Positions 1-11,180 are shown, counted from the stretch's first letter. The stretch: DNA of 64,000 nucleotides from Castor canadensis (GCF_047511655.1 NC_133398.1:56952638-57016637), one strand, 5' to 3'. The notes: generated from the letters alone by a model not told the origin. Program-made: numbers and translations.

Positions 1-604
1 TGCCTGGGAGGCCATAGTTTATAAGCTGTTTGGCAGATGCAGGAATTCGATCTAACCTTTCTGGCTCCAAATCCAGAGTTACTTCCCCTTACTTGGCTCA
101 GGGAGCAGCTTCTGCAGAATAAAAAAACAATCCTGGCAAGTGACAGTGACAGAGATGTGGTCTCAGTGAAGGCCTCCTGGACTGACTGTAAGTACAAGTA
201 TGGGAAGAGGAGGGTGGATGGGCTAGTGGGAAGATGGGGCACATGGCAAAGGCCACCTCACCTTGGCCTACCTTTCAGATTTGCCAGGTACCTTTTTTGG
301 GATCTCGGTAATTAGCAGATTGAACACAATATGGTATTGTCCTTGACTTGTGCACAGTAATAGATACATCCTCTGTTGCAAAGCAAAGCAAACAATACAA
401 TTTTTTCAATGGTGTGGGGGTGCTTTGGATAGAGAGCACAACACACGATCACCAAAAGTACAAACAGAATAATCAAATTTATGCATCAGTGCCTAAAAGT
501 AGAAATGGGGGACTCTGAAGGCTGTAACATTGTTTGATATTTGGTTTATTTCCTATTGGTTACACATTTTGGTCTCTTTGGATGACAGTTAAAAAGTGAC
601 TAAA

Positions 605-896
605 GGCTGAGTGTGATGACTCATGCCTGTAATCTGAGCTACTTGTAGTCAGAGATCAGGAAGATCATGTTTTGAGGATGGCCTGGGCAAAAAGTTAGTG
701 AGATCCCATCTCACTCAACAAACTGGACATGGTGGCTCATACCTGTAATCCCAGCTACCTAGGAGGCCTTAGATAGGAAGATCATAATCCAAGAACCATC
801 CTGGGCAAAAACATGAAACCCTATCTGAAAAATAAAAAAGGACTGGGGATGTGACTCAGGTGATGGAGTGCCCTGAGTTCAAACCCCAGTACTACT
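605..896 (+). repeat. Composite SINE: two B1-like units plus ID-like tail
   Basis: The first unit (605-720) and second unit (about 723-830) each carry the B1/7SL-like core 'gcctgtaat' and a 'cctgggcaaaaa' 3' part. An ID/tRNA-like unit follows (841-896) with the B-box-like 'gagttcaaaccccagtac'. The A-rich tail runs straight into the purine tract. Confidence 0.75.
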
Positions 897-1111
897 AAAA
901 AAAGAAGAAGAAGGAGAAGGAGGAGGAGGAGGAGGAGGAGGAGGAGGAGGAGGAGGAGGAGGAGGAGGAGGAGGAGGAGGAGGAGGAGGAGGAGGAGGAG
1001 GAGGAGGAGGAGGAGGAGGAGGAGGAGGAGGAGGAGGAGGAGGAGGAGGAGGAGAAGAAGAAGAAGAAGAAGAAGAAGAAGAAGAAGAAGAAGAAGAAGA
1101 AGAAGAAAAGA
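897..1111 (+). repeat. Polypurine tract (GGA)n/(GAA)n
   Basis: An uninterrupted run of 215 purines. It starts as A-rich sequence at the SINE tail, becomes a long (GGA)n block to about 1053 and ends in (GAA)n to about 1107. Long Ser, Leu, Pro or Phe runs read from this tract are artefacts of the repeat. Confidence 0.97.
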
Positions 1112-1479
1112 TTGGTGAAAGAAACCAATAAACCAATGACAGGCATTGCTTCTATGGCAGGGACAGGGAGCTGTGAAGGGAGGGGTCCGAGGAAGACCCA
1201 CCTTCCATTGTGTACATTTTTTGTATTGTTTGAAATTGGTTTCTTTGTGTACTTATTACCTACCCAAAATAAAATAAACTTATTTTACAATGTTTACTGT
1301 GCTTCCTTGCATTCAACAAATAATTATTAAGTAAATTAACATGAACACTGTCTTGTCCTCTGCTGACATTTGACAAAGTTCCTGATTAATACAGGAATGG
1401 AATTGCCTTCCTAATTTTTCTTATATAACTCATCATGTATAAACTAGACTCTCACTGCAGATTGCAAAATCCACTAGGC

Positions 1480-1550
1480 CTGGACAGAGACACCTCATTG
1501 TTTAGCTCTAGGACCTAGCACAGAGTTGGCACTCAAATGTCTGCTGTGTA
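1480..1550 (+). repeat. L2/MIR-like LINE remnant
   Basis: The segment 'ctagcacagagttggcactcaaatgt' resembles the well-known 3' end of ancient L2-type elements (cctagcacagtgcctggcac, ctcaataaatgt). It leads directly into the TGAA/TGAG array, as the short 3' repeat of L2 does. Family name is from memory and unverified. Confidence 0.5.
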
Positions 1551-1768
1551 AATGAGTGAATGAACGAGTGAGTGAGTGAATGAATGAGTGAATGAGTGAA
1601 TGAATGAGTGAATGAGTGAGTGAGTGAGTGAATAAGTGAATGAGTGAGTGAGTGAATAAATGAGTGAGTAGATGAATGAATAAGTGAATGGACGGATGAA
1701 TGAATGACTGAATGGATGGATGAATGAAGGAGTGAATGGATGGATGAGTGAAGGAGTGAATGAATGAG
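1551..1768 (+). repeat. Degenerate (TGAA)n/(TGAG)n tetranucleotide array
   Basis: About 218 bp of variant TGAR tetramers with scattered TGGA and AGGA units toward the 3' end. Minus-strand open frames rich in His-Ser-Phe-Ile come from this array and are not genes. Confidence 0.95.
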
Positions 1769-2669
1769 CACAGTGGGTGGAGCAGTGTTGGAGAATGAGG
1801 CTCTTCCTAGTGTATCCTCCCATGGAAAGGGCAGGCAGCAGACTGGCAGGAAGAGTTCTTCATTTTAAAAATGTTACTAAACTATTCTCCCTCTTTCCTG
1901 GTCCTTTGGAAAACAAGAGGAATGATCTGCCTTCTTTTTACTTTTTAAAAATCATCTAAACTCTCATGAAACTATTGCTACCTTGTATTTTGAAAAGAGA
2001 GGTAGTATTGAGGCAACAGCATGTAGCCTTCACAAATTTCACTCCCAAATCCATCAGCCCAAAGTCCCCTTCCCACCTGTCAGCTGTCCTGTTTAACTTC
2101 GTGGCCATCTCCTTCCTCAACACTGCCTCTCACCTTTTGTTGATTTGAGACTGGGATTCTTGTGAAGGAGTTAGCCTTTCTATTTTTGCTCAGAAGGCAT
2201 CTGCCATCTTTTCAGCTTCCTTCCCCATCTCAGTAAAAGGACAGAGAATGTAGCTGTCATTGTCCTCTCACAGGCAGCTTGTGAGAGACACCAAGACTCA
2301 ACAGGTCTCTTGAGTGTTTGGTTTTCATGGCCTGCTTCCCTGTCCATTTTGTAAAAGTGCCACCAGTATAAGGAAACATATTGTATTTGGGTTTCCATGA
2401 AGTCCTCTGGGGATTCCTAGTGCCCTGACAACCAGGTCAAGCTGGAAACAGAGTCAGTTCATAATGACTGACTTGTCCACTATAGTGAGTGACATGAGGT
2501 GGCTACTCTGGCTCTCACACATGCCTGAGGCTGGCTCAGGAAGCAGACTTAGGCTCTTTGGGCATTTGTCGCAAAACACACCAATAGTTTGTGGTGCTGT
2601 CTTCAGGACAGTTTCTGCTGTGTCAGGAGGTCTCCTCCAGACCAACTCCACTTGGTTCATCCAAATTGA

Positions 2670-2925
2670 GAGGAAACCTGATGCCTTCGCACTTGAGAGG
2701 CAGGTGCTCTACCATTGTAGCCATGCCCACGGCCCATTTTGCTTTAGTTATTTTTCAGGTAGAGTCTCAAACTTTTTGCCCAGGACTGACCTGGACTATG
2801 ATCCTTTTACCTATGTCTCCCAAGTAGTTGGAATTACAGGCATGCACCATCATGCCTGGCTTGTTTGTGGGGAGGGGGCTGCACGAACTTTTTTTGCTCG
2901 GACTGGCCTCCAACATTTTTGTTCT
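2670..2925 (-). repeat. Antisense composite SINE
   Basis: An ID-like portion reads on the minus strand near 2670-2735. A B1-like unit in antisense follows (about 2740-2855, ending 'gaattacaggcatgcaccatcatgcctggc'-like). A further decayed unit extends to about 2925. The 154- and 78-codon plus-strand open frames here lie within repeat sequence. Confidence 0.65.
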
Positions 2926-3679
2926 TAATAGTAGACTATAACTTATCACATACATAGTTTGAGAAGTGATAAGAAGACAGAGTGCCAAAAGAGGTGAGTG
3001 TTGTCTGCCCTTAGCTGTAAGAGGCAGGATCTGGATGAGGGTTTAGGTTCTGTTGTTCTCATCACAGGTTCTTCTTCACCAGGTTTTTACCCTTCAGGAA
3101 GGATATTTGCACACTTTCACAGGAATGACAGAACAGCACAAAGATATTCTCTAGGAGCTATCTTTAAGTAATGTTTACAAGCACTGAAATTTGGATCCAG
3201 AGAACAAGGAATTTAGGTTTAAAGGAAGGTTAAAATTCTGTAAGTGACATACATTCCTGTAGCTAATAAAATCCAAAAACCTGTAATATCCATACACTGT
3301 CTAACCTGCTTGAGGTCAGGGACCAAATTTTAATTATTTTCAGGCATCTGTTAGTGTCTGTTCAGATTCTTGATTCACAAAGTGAGACTCCTACAAATTT
3401 CAGTGCAACAGAAATGATTTCAACTATATCCCGTGGCCAGTCATTCCAGGGCCAACGGCCTGAGACCAGGATGAAATTCTAGGTCAACCTTCCATTTGGG
3501 AAATGCTAGATACTATGTGATCAATAGTGATGGAATTTTAGTCACCGAGAAATAAAGTTTAAAAGGAATCAGGAAATGTATGATAGTTGGCTTTTATACC
3601 ATATTTATTACCAGGGGACCTAGTGGTGGCTCTGGAAGGCACATTGCACAGGATGGCTGATGGCATTAAGAATTTCAAA

Positions 3680-3768
3680 TAGCAGCAATTCAACTATGAT
3701 ACATTGTAAGAACTTTTGTAAATGTTACAGTGTACCCTCAGTACAACAATAATAAAAAAATAAAACAG
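3680..3768 (+). mobile_element. L1-like 3' end
   Basis: The segment 'acattgtaagaacttttgta' plus 'cagtgtaccc' followed by an A-rich tail matches the tail of the longer element at 40120-40679. Two independent copies with the same 3' end and A-rich tail indicate a LINE 3' UTR. Confidence 0.6.
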
Positions 3769-4762
3769 CAAATATTAATGTTCATTTACTGTGGATTAGA
3801 GCACCTTAGATTAATACTAGTACAGGTTCTAGGGGTATTTGGTACAGGTGAAATATATGCCTTCTCATAGAATTTTGGTAAAATGTTGGTTCATTTCAAA
3901 ATTGTTTATTATTGCTATAAGTAAAGGAACTAGTTTGAGGCTTTATCTCTCAGAAATCCAGAAGAACACAAATGCCTGGAAAAAATATTCCAAAGGGCCA
4001 AGTCTTAGAAAGAAAAGTTTAATCAGTACTGAAAAAAAAGTTAAGGATTGTTTGTCACTGAAAGAGTAGAATGTGATGAGTAGATAAAAAAGGGAGAAAT
4101 ATGAGCAAATATTTCATTGATCTCCAGTGTGAATGCTGTTGGAATGCTGTGATTGACTAGATCATATTCTATGCTTTCAGTTTTATGTTTCTCATATCTT
4201 GGCTGATTTCACTGAAGTCACTGAACAATTTTATTTTTGATCCCTGAAGACTCATGCTTGTCTCAGTCTTTATTTAACCTGATCGTCAGTTACTGCAGAA
4301 TAAAGGAAAATGTGGATTCAGTAAGTAAGGAACCAACAGCCAGCTTCATGCCCAAACCCACCCAACCTGGTTCTCAGAATCCACCTTCTCAAGTCTAGCT
4401 CATTATTTAAAGAAAGAAAAACAATTGCTAACTAGCTTGAGGGATACATTTTCCCCATCCTCACAGAAGGCTGATAGCTGCCAGCCTGTAAGTACTTAGG
4501 GTCCTGTTGAGAAATTTACAAACAATTGGAAGAGTTTACTGAGCCCTGACCAGTTGTGGAATTTAGCACCCAGTATTTGGTTCTTAATGTGAGAGGATTA
4601 AGATGGAATTACGAGTTTCCAGGTGTGGAAAAGGGGAGTGTGCCCTGTTACTATCTGCAACCTCAATCCACATGTAAAAAGCAGTAAGTCTCCGGCTCAG
4701 CAAAGTTAGCATCCTCTTGTCTTTCCTTTCTTCACTATTTTGATATATTCTGTAGTCACACA

Positions 4763-4768
<6 letters not shown>

Positions 4769-4793
<25 letters not shown>
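4769..4793 (+). repeat. (TG)n microsatellite
   Basis: About 12 TG units in an otherwise unremarkable intergenic segment. Confidence 0.9.
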
Positions 4794-5121
4794 ATGTAAA
4801 TAGCTTTTCTAAAGGCCTGACTTTTGTTAAAAGTATGCTTTTAATTTTTATCTGATATGCCACATCTCTGCCATCCCATCACAGCACAGATTCACAGCAA
4901 ATGTTAGCTGACTGTTTCCTTTTCTAATAACAGTGATGGGAAATCCCAGTGAGGAATGAGTTGTTTTTGTTGATACAGCTCCTTAAATCTCAGACGACAG
5001 CTGAACTGTCAGCTAATTACCCCCTGGGTCCCAGGCTTTCACTGGGGCCTTCTAAAATACACAAAATCGAAGCGAAGGCAAGACACCATTAGCACTACAT
5101 AATTCAAGCAAACACTCCATG

Positions 5122-5128
5122 TGTTTAC
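5122..5128 (+). promoter_or_regulatory. Forkhead-like motif upstream of CER1
   Basis: TGTTTAC, the core bound by FOX factors, lies about 50 bp upstream of the TATA box. FOXA/FOXH-type control of Cerberus in anterior endoderm is plausible from general knowledge, but a 7-bp match is weak evidence. Confidence 0.25.
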
Positions 5129-5173
5129 TCTGCCTGGCTACTGACCACCTGCCTTCTCAGCCCACCAGGCAGG

Positions 5174-5186
5174 TATCTATATATAG
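5174..5186 (+). promoter_or_regulatory. CER1: CER1 TATA box
   Basis: TATCTATATATAG sits about 92-104 bp before the CER1 start codon. With the usual 25-32 bp spacing, transcription should begin near 5205-5215, giving a 5' leader of about 65-70 nt. The region is not CpG-rich, which fits a tightly regulated developmental gene. Confidence 0.65.
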
Positions 5187-5277
5187 ATTGTCCTGCTCAC
5201 AGTCCTGCAGAGTGAGCTTCTCCTTTGGGCCTCACCATCTGTGAATCCGAACCTGTGAATTCTGGAGCCCTGGCAGC

Positions 5278-5784
5278 ATGTGTCTCCTCTTGCTCCAGCT
5301 GCTTGTGCTCTTACCTCTAGGGAAGGCAGGCCATCACCCAGATGGCTGGCAGAGCCAAAGTTCTCTTTCCTTTGTGCTCCTGGACAGGAGTCGCAGAGAG
5401 CTACCCATGGGCAACCAAGAGGAAGCTGAGGACAAGCCAGATCTGTTTGTGGCAGTGCCACACTTGATAGGCACTAGTCTGGCAGGGGAAGATCAGAGGC
5501 AGAGAGAGAAGATGCCATCCAGGTTTGGAAGATTCTGGAAGAAACCTGAGAGAGTACTACACCATCCCAGAGACCTGGAAAGTGAGCACTTCCCACCCAG
5601 GACCCAGGCCCTCCCTCAGCCACTGGATGGAATGAAAGTGGAACAATCTCCTCTTCGTGAGGAAGCCAAGAAATTCTGGTACCATTTCATGTTCAGAAAG
5701 AGTCCAGCTTCTCAGGGGGTCATCTTGCCTATCAAAAGCCATGAAGTGCACCAGGAGACCTGTAGGACAGTGCCCTTCACCCAG
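5278..5784 (+). CDS. CER1: Cerberus (DAN family BMP/Nodal antagonist), coding exon 1
   Basis: This exon encodes residues 1-169 of Cerberus, a secreted antagonist that binds Nodal and BMP ligands and is expressed in anterior visceral endoderm. Recognition rests on near-identity with human CER1 as I remember it. Examples are the leader LLVLLPLGK, 'KPDLFVAVPHL', 'SRFGRFWKKPER', 'EEAKKFWYHFMFRK' and 'GVILPIKSHEVH'. Residues 1 to about 17 form a hydrophobic signal peptide, followed by a basic, Ser-rich pro-region with possible basic cleavage sites (RSRRE, RQREK). Cys162 begins the C-terminal cystine knot. The start has A at -3, and the exon ends in phase 0 at CAG before the donor GTATGT. The first N-glycosylation sequon expected from human (Asn26) is absent, because residue 26 is Ser. 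The TATA box lies about 100 bp upstream. Confidence 0.96.
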
Positions 5785-6438
5785 GTATGTATTCTAGGGG
5801 GAGAGCAGATAAGGGCCTGTGGGAACAGTGACAGTTGGGATGGGTGGAGAGGAGGGGAAGAGGATGTTCGGAGCCTGAGTTTCGCCTAACTCCAGACATG
5901 GTCTGTGGGGATGCATTGTAGGATTTGGCAAAGTGTGATCACATTCCCAAAGTTTCCTTCTTACCTCTTCATTGTTTGTGGGTTGCTAGAAATGCCACAA
6001 GCATCCTGTGATGGAACTGTCAATATCGGTAGTCACCACGTGATCACACAGAGCTTTGTTTCATTCATTTATTTTTATTGGGGGTGATCTATCCAGAGAG
6101 GTAAGGCTGTAACCTCATCTGGGACCCTGGGAATTTAGAGCAATCACCAGAACACATGGGTAGCTGTATCTGTGTTCAGGTATAAATGAACAGAACAATG
6201 TCGTCTGTAGATAAGGTGAGATCCACTTCTCAGGGTTTTAATATTTGTATTTCACATCTATCTACTTCATAGGTTTATGAAAGCCTTCAGTAATAGCTGT
6301 TAAAACTATTCAAGTTTTAAAAAGCTACCTTGCAACTACCTTGAGAGTCTCAGGCAAAGTTAATATATCATTTATAGTATTATAATAGCAAAAAAACTTA
6401 GTTTAGTTTACTTTTTCATAAGCTTTCAAAAAATAATC

Positions 6439-6527
6439 TTGCTGGCGGAGTGGCTCAAGCAGTAAAAGTGCCTGCCTAGTAACTGTGAAGCCCTGAGTTC
6501 AAGTCCCACTGCTGCCATAAATAACTA
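6439..6527 (+). repeat. ID/tRNA-like SINE
   Basis: Begins 'gctggcggagtggctcaag' and carries the tRNA-like B-box region 'gagttcaagtccca', in the CER1 intron. A/B-box spacing is tRNA-like, but no tRNA fold is evident. Confidence 0.75.
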
Positions 6528-7282
6528 AATAATCTAATGTGAACTCGCATCTCCTTTATCCTGCCTCCTGGTTCATATTGTGTTGATTGATTTGTACTTA
6601 TCATGATCTTTTCTGCACTGTTAAGCCAAAGGGGCAATCTTCCTACTCCCTCTGGTCCTAGCAACTCCTCACATGCTAGAAGTTAAATTAAAATAGAGAA
6701 AATGTACCAGGTTCTTAAGTACGAAGATGCTGAACCAAAAGCAATGCAGGATAGGGTAAAATTTTACAGTCCAGTAACTACCCAATTATGCAGGCAGTGT
6801 TATAAGGTAATTGACTATGCAGGCAGGTAAGTATTCTGCCTGCAAAGGCAAGGATATGTAGCAATGACAAGTCAATCATTGAATAATAATGACTGCTTTT
6901 GTTGGTCCATGTGCAATTAGACAATTGCTCCTAAGAATTGGGCAGTCAAATTTCCTTTGAAATTCATATTTTGAATTCTGTGCTAGTTAAATTAAAATTA
7001 AAGTGCTTAACTCTTATTTTGAAAGTCACATAAAACTAGGTATATGGGGTTACAAGACAGGCAAAGGTGATGTAACAGAGGCACACACACATACTGTAAT
7101 TCTACTGCATATATCTTCATAGACTCAGGCCCCACAAAATAGGATAGAATTAAACTCATGATTTCCTGACTTATTCTATGATCAACTGAAATAATAGGTG
7201 TTAAGTACCTACTATGCACAATGAACTATAAAGAACAGAAAGGTACAGCACTTTAAGAAGATTGCCATTAGGATTTTTTCAG

Positions 7283-7394
7283 AAGCCTGGAGGCATGGCT
7301 CAAGTGGTAGAACACCTGCCTAACAAGTGTGAGGTCCTAAATTCAAACCCCAGTACCATTCCTGCCAACCCCCCACCCCGGCAAAAAAAAAAAG
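7283..7394 (+). repeat. ID/tRNA-like SINE
   Basis: Carries 'ggcatggctcaagtggtaga', then 'attcaaaccccagtacc' and an A-rich tail, in the CER1 intron. Confidence 0.75.
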
Positions 7395-7692
7395 ATTCTT
7401 TTCAATTGGTTACATCCATCCAGTTAGACAAAATTAAACTTTTATAGTACAAATTATTTGCATGTTAAGTTAGGGATTTCCTACCATCTAATTTAATAAT
7501 TAATCGGTAAAGAAAGCTTAGTTGAAGTGGCTTTGTAGATACCATAGTTTGAATATTGCCAAATGTATCCTAAACAGGAAAGCTTTGGAAATTTTAGTTT
7601 AAATTATCCTGATTTACACTCTATAGCTTCTTCATTATGTGCATTGAGAAAATGACTCAAGATAATGTGATGGAAATATGTTTGCTTTTCAG

Positions 7693-7989
7693 ACTGTCAC
7701 CCACAAGGACTGTGACAAAGTAGTTGTCCAGAACAGTCTTTGCTTTGGGAAGTGTGGGTCTGCTCATTTTCCTGGAGCTGCACCGCTCCCCCACACCTTC
7801 TGCTCCCACTGCTCACCTGCCAAGTTCACCAGGATGCACTTGCAGCTGAACTGCACTGGCCTGGAGCCTGTGGTCAAGGTGGTGATGCAGGTGAAAGAGT
7901 GCCAGTGCACGGTGAAGACAGAGCACGGAGATGGACATTTCCTACATGCTGGCTCACAGGATTCCTTCATCCCAGGAATTTCAACTTAA
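7693..7989 (+). CDS. CER1: Cerberus, coding exon 2 with cystine-knot domain
   Basis: Encodes residues 170-267 and the stop TAA, giving a total length of 267, the same as human CER1. With Cys162 from exon 1 it makes the C-terminal cystine-knot (CTCK) domain, roughly 162-246, which mediates dimerisation and ligand binding. Cysteines are visible at 176, 186, 190, 206, 209, 223, 239 and 241. The Cys-Phe-Gly-Lys-Cys-Gly loop and the Cys-Gln-Cys end are typical of the DAN/Cerberus family. An N-glycosylation sequon (Asn222-Cys-Thr) is retained. The tail 'LHAGSQDSFIPG' is conserved. The exon opens after a polypyrimidine AG acceptor in phase 0, joining exon 1 without frame loss. No frameshift or stop interrupts it, so the gene appears functional. 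Confidence 0.96.
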   Translation, partial: TVTHKDCDKVVVQNSLCFGKCGSAHFPGAAPLPHTFCSHCSPAKFTRMHLQLNCTGLEPVVKVVMQVKECQCTVKTEHGDGHFLHAGSQDSFIPGIST

Positions 7990-8376
7990 AAAGTGATCCC
8001 ATGATTTCCTTTCAAAAACAAAGCCTCGACAGCAAAGGTGATGGCTGTACAGTCTGGGAATGTGAAGTGAGTGCATAATGCTTAAAGGAAAAGGTGGCTT
8101 AAAAAGAGGTTGCTAGAGCACAAGTTAGAGGAAATGGTATTTGGTTACTGATACACGTTTGGCATCTGGTCTTGCCTCTTCCATGAACTGGTGGTAAATG
8201 TTAACAGGTTGTGGAAACTTTCTCCAGCTAAAGTTTTTCATCCATAGATGAGAGATTAGACACAGGTGATTGCTGAAGTCCTTTTCACTACTCATAGTCT
8301 GTGATCTATTTTCTCCAAATTTTGTTAAAACCCTCTATCTAAAGAAGAAGGAAAAAAAAAAAAAAAGACAAAACTA

Positions 8377-8470
8377 GGGCTGGAGACATGGCTGAAGTGG
8401 TAGAGAGCTTGCCTACCAAGCACAGAGCCCTGAGCTCAAATCCCAATGCCACCGCAAAAAAAGAAAGTAG
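8377..8470 (+). repeat. ID/tRNA-like SINE
   Basis: Carries 'gggctggagacatggctgaa', then 'gagctcaaatcccaatgcc', with an A-rich tail, downstream of the CER1 stop. Confidence 0.75.
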
Positions 8471-8774
8471 ATTATAAAAGTAAAAATGGACTTTAATAGC
8501 TCCTGTAACACCAGCAAGAAAAAAAGAAAAATATGGAAATGTTTTCAAAAATGATTCCTCATGCTTATAGTTGCCTTTGGGACTCAGGAAATGTTTTTTG
8601 ATGTCTTTTCCATGATTCTTTCCATAGGTGTAAGAAGTAACTTGCTCTGTTTTACACTCCCCATAGAAAGTTCTTAAGGTTACATCTCTGGCTTTGAAGA
8701 AAGAACGTTGACGCTACTCTTAGCAGTTCACATAGGGAACTGCAAAACAAGTACCTATGTAATAAGGAAGGAAA

Positions 8775-8780
8775 AATAAA
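8775..8780 (+). terminator. CER1: Candidate CER1 polyadenylation signal
   Basis: An AATAAA hexamer lies 786 nt after the CER1 stop codon, beyond an ID-like SINE. No strong GT-rich element follows, and the true 3' end may be nearer and use a variant hexamer. Confidence 0.22.
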
Positions 8781-10119
8781 TGACCAGCCTCAGATCCAAA
8801 GGTCACTGCAGAAATACTGATGAAAGTAACCAAGAAGGGTTACTCAGCAGGGGTCAAATTAAATACATTCAAACGACATAAAACAGAAACAATTTACAGG
8901 TGAAATGTCTTATCCACATGCATTTTGGATTAGGTAGTAAGTAAGGTTCTGTATTTGGATGACTTTTTATTATTATATAAAAATATGTATGTCAAACTCT
9001 ATTCAGCAAATGCCACAGCAGTGACAACTTCTTAGCATATGAGGAATGTTTTAGTGTACTAAATCTTGTGCATGAAGGATTCTGGGAAACACGGTGGCAT
9101 GTACATGTGCGGTATTTGGTTCTTGGTTTGCCTGTCTCATAATACTATGGGAGATTACTTAGTGGGAGCATTTCTGGATGTCTCCACAGGCTTACGACCC
9201 TGGTCGTGGGCTTCTCCTGCCTTTGCAAGCAGTGTTCCATTTTATGCCTTTCAGCCACTGTCTTTTAGCCATCGTCCCTCTCCTGCCTGTATTTATTTGT
9301 ATGCATATATTGTGCAGAACTGGCTTTCCCCAGCCAGATTACTTATTTTTAATAGTAATTCTTCAAAAAGTCACTTAAAAAAAAATGACTGGATTTGAAT
9401 CCTTTTGCTTTCAGCACGCACACATAAGCCACAAATGTTTCCCAGAGTAGTGGCTAATTGTTTTTTAAAAAGAAATTAATTTATATTTTAATTCTCCTCC
9501 TCTTTAATCACCATCTCGCATGGTGTCTGCAGAAGCAAATGCATTTATATTTAGTGTGTATTATGCAACACATCAATGTAATGGAATACGAACTACACTG
9601 ACACACATGTGGCATTTACAACAGTGTGTATCAATACCCTTTGGTGGTCAAAGACAACCTAATTGGCCAAGATGTGGTCATAAGGATAAAATTGTTAAGC
9701 ATTAATGATATCCCAGCTGGTCAATATATTTTGGTGCCAAAAGCTATTGAGCAGCTGTCTACTCTGCAACTGTCTAACCTGATTATATAAACCTGCCTCT
9801 GCCAATTGGAGTCTCCCTCTCCTTACGTCCTTGCAAATCCCTTTTATCTATACTTGCAAATAGACTCTCAAACCCAAGCTCCAAACAATTATCAGTTTTA
9901 TTCAAACTCTGGCCTGCCCAGTTTGTAAATTCCCACATACAAATTCCAGATGGGGTAGCTGATAACAGGGTCAGAGCTTACATTCATAATCACATGAACC
10001 TCATGAAATCACCCATTTACAACCATTTTTACTTGCAAAAAAGGCAGTTTCCAATGGCTCAGTGCAATTTGTGGGCACATAAGAAGAAACTGAGAGGAAA
10101 CAGACAAAGAGTAACAGCT

Positions 10120-10270
10120 ATTAAGTGCCAGATGCTATGCTGGGTTGGTTACAAAAGGTATATAACCTATTCCTCACAAAAAACCATATGAAGCAGGTAA
10201 TCACCCAATTTTACAGGTAAGGAAAGTAAGCGTAAAAGTAAAAGCAACTTGGCTACAATCACCTGGGGCA
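10120..10270 (+). repeat. MIR-like relic
   Basis: 'attaagtgccagatgctatg' followed by 'ttttacaggtaaggaaagta' follows the order of the conserved MIR core (gtgccaggcactg, then ttttacagatgaggaaact). Confidence 0.55.
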
Positions 10271-10779
10271 TATTTTCTCTTTGTATTAAAATATTTGCTC
10301 ATTCATTCTCTATCAGTTTAGATTTATGCCTCCCAAGTCTCTTACCTGTAGACCTCAAAGCTACCTTCTTTTTACCTCTCACCTTGCTCTCACTCCTGAA
10401 GCATACTGATGGCATCTCTTGAAAAAGTCAGGTCCTCAGTCAAACAGTGCTCTGATTTGATTAGACTTCCTGCCATGGACCTACATAAATCTTGGTCTCA
10501 AGTTTCCTCTCCTAAGTATAAGGCTGATTGTAGTTATCTCAAAAATATTACAATGATCAAGTATAGGTAACAGCATTTAGAGAGCTTTAGATCCTATAAA
10601 ATCACAAAACTACTTTTCTCCATTCAGATTTTTCTTTTTTCTTGAGAAATGGAAAAGTACAAAAGGATGATAAAACGCACTATCATCAGAATAGTTAACG
10701 TTTTGTCATCTTCTGTGCTCAGTTTATTAAAAAAAAAAACACAAAAACAAATAGACTCATTTCAGATGTAAGTAAAAAT

Positions 10780-10890
10780 GTGGTGGTATATATGTCTATA
10801 ATCCCAGCACTTGGGAGGCTGAGGAGGAAGATCATGAGTTCCAGGCCAACCTCAGCTACATAGCAAGACCCTGTCTCAAAAAAAAAAAGT
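10780..10890 (+). repeat. B1-like SINE
   Basis: Carries 'ataatcccagcacttgggag', 'ggccaacctcagctacatag' and 'accctgtctcaaaaaa' with a poly-A tail: the B1/7SL pattern. Confidence 0.85.
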
Positions 10891-11059
10891 TACATAAGTT
10901 ACCTCTAACCACTCCACTGAGTCCCACTCCCAAACCCCTGCTTTCCTTACATCCCACCCCCCCAAAGATTTCTGTTTATACTTCAGGCTCTTTTTGTATT
11001 TTTACAAACTTATACATATGTTGATAAGTAATACAGAGAAAATTATTTCTGTTTATGTG

Positions 11060-11180
11060 CCCCTTCCCTCAGTGAGTATTTATGGGTCTACCAACTATGT
11101 GCACAGCTCTGGGTGCTGTGAATATAAAAACGTAGCTCCTGCAGAGTATCCATTCCAGTGGAGATGAGGGGGAGGTAGAA
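11060..11180 (+). repeat. L2-like relic
   Basis: 'accaactatgtgcacagctc' and the 'ggtgctgtgaatataaaaac' stretch resemble the L2 3' region (actatgtgccaggcactg, ggtgctggggatacag). Strongly diverged. Confidence 0.45.

Larger units (their letters stand above)
1..5170. other. Intergenic region upstream of CER1
   Basis: No convincing coding exon was found. The stretch holds a composite SINE, a purine tract, a tetranucleotide array, an antisense composite SINE, an L1 3' end and a short TG repeat, listed separately. In human the next gene on this side is FREM1, but I could not recognise any FREM1 lectin-domain or CSPG-repeat exon here. Bases 3000-3640 and 3770-4760 show nothing I can name. Confidence 0.6.
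5785..7692 (+). other. CER1: CER1 intron
   Basis: A phase-0 intron of 1908 bp with GTATGT donor and TTGCTTTTCAG acceptor. It contains two ID-like SINEs (near 6439-6527 and 7283-7394). I recognise no further coding sequence in it. Confidence 0.9.

Noticed and set aside
37-315. 92-codon open frame with a possible acceptor (tttggcag) and a GTAAGT donor at about 189, considered as a FREM1 exon
   Set aside because: The translation shows no resemblance to FREM1 lectin, CSPG or Calx-beta sequence that I can recognise. The acceptor lacks a good pyrimidine tract, and FREM1 is expected to end several kb further upstream.
821-1201. Minus-strand frames with poly-Leu, poly-Ser/Pro and poly-Phe runs
   Set aside because: They are three frames of the GGA/GAA purine tract, not proteins.
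1508-1823. Minus-strand His/Ser/Ile-rich frames resembling a repeat protein
   Set aside because: Generated entirely by the TGAA/TGAG tetranucleotide array.
2464-2928. 154-codon plus-strand frame
   Set aside because: Its 3' half is an antisense composite SINE. No recognisable domain in the remainder.
6439-6527. Possible tRNA genes suggested by A/B-box-like motifs here and at many similar sites
   Set aside because: All share ID-like SINE flanks and A-rich tails; no complete cloverleaf with anticodon stem is visible.
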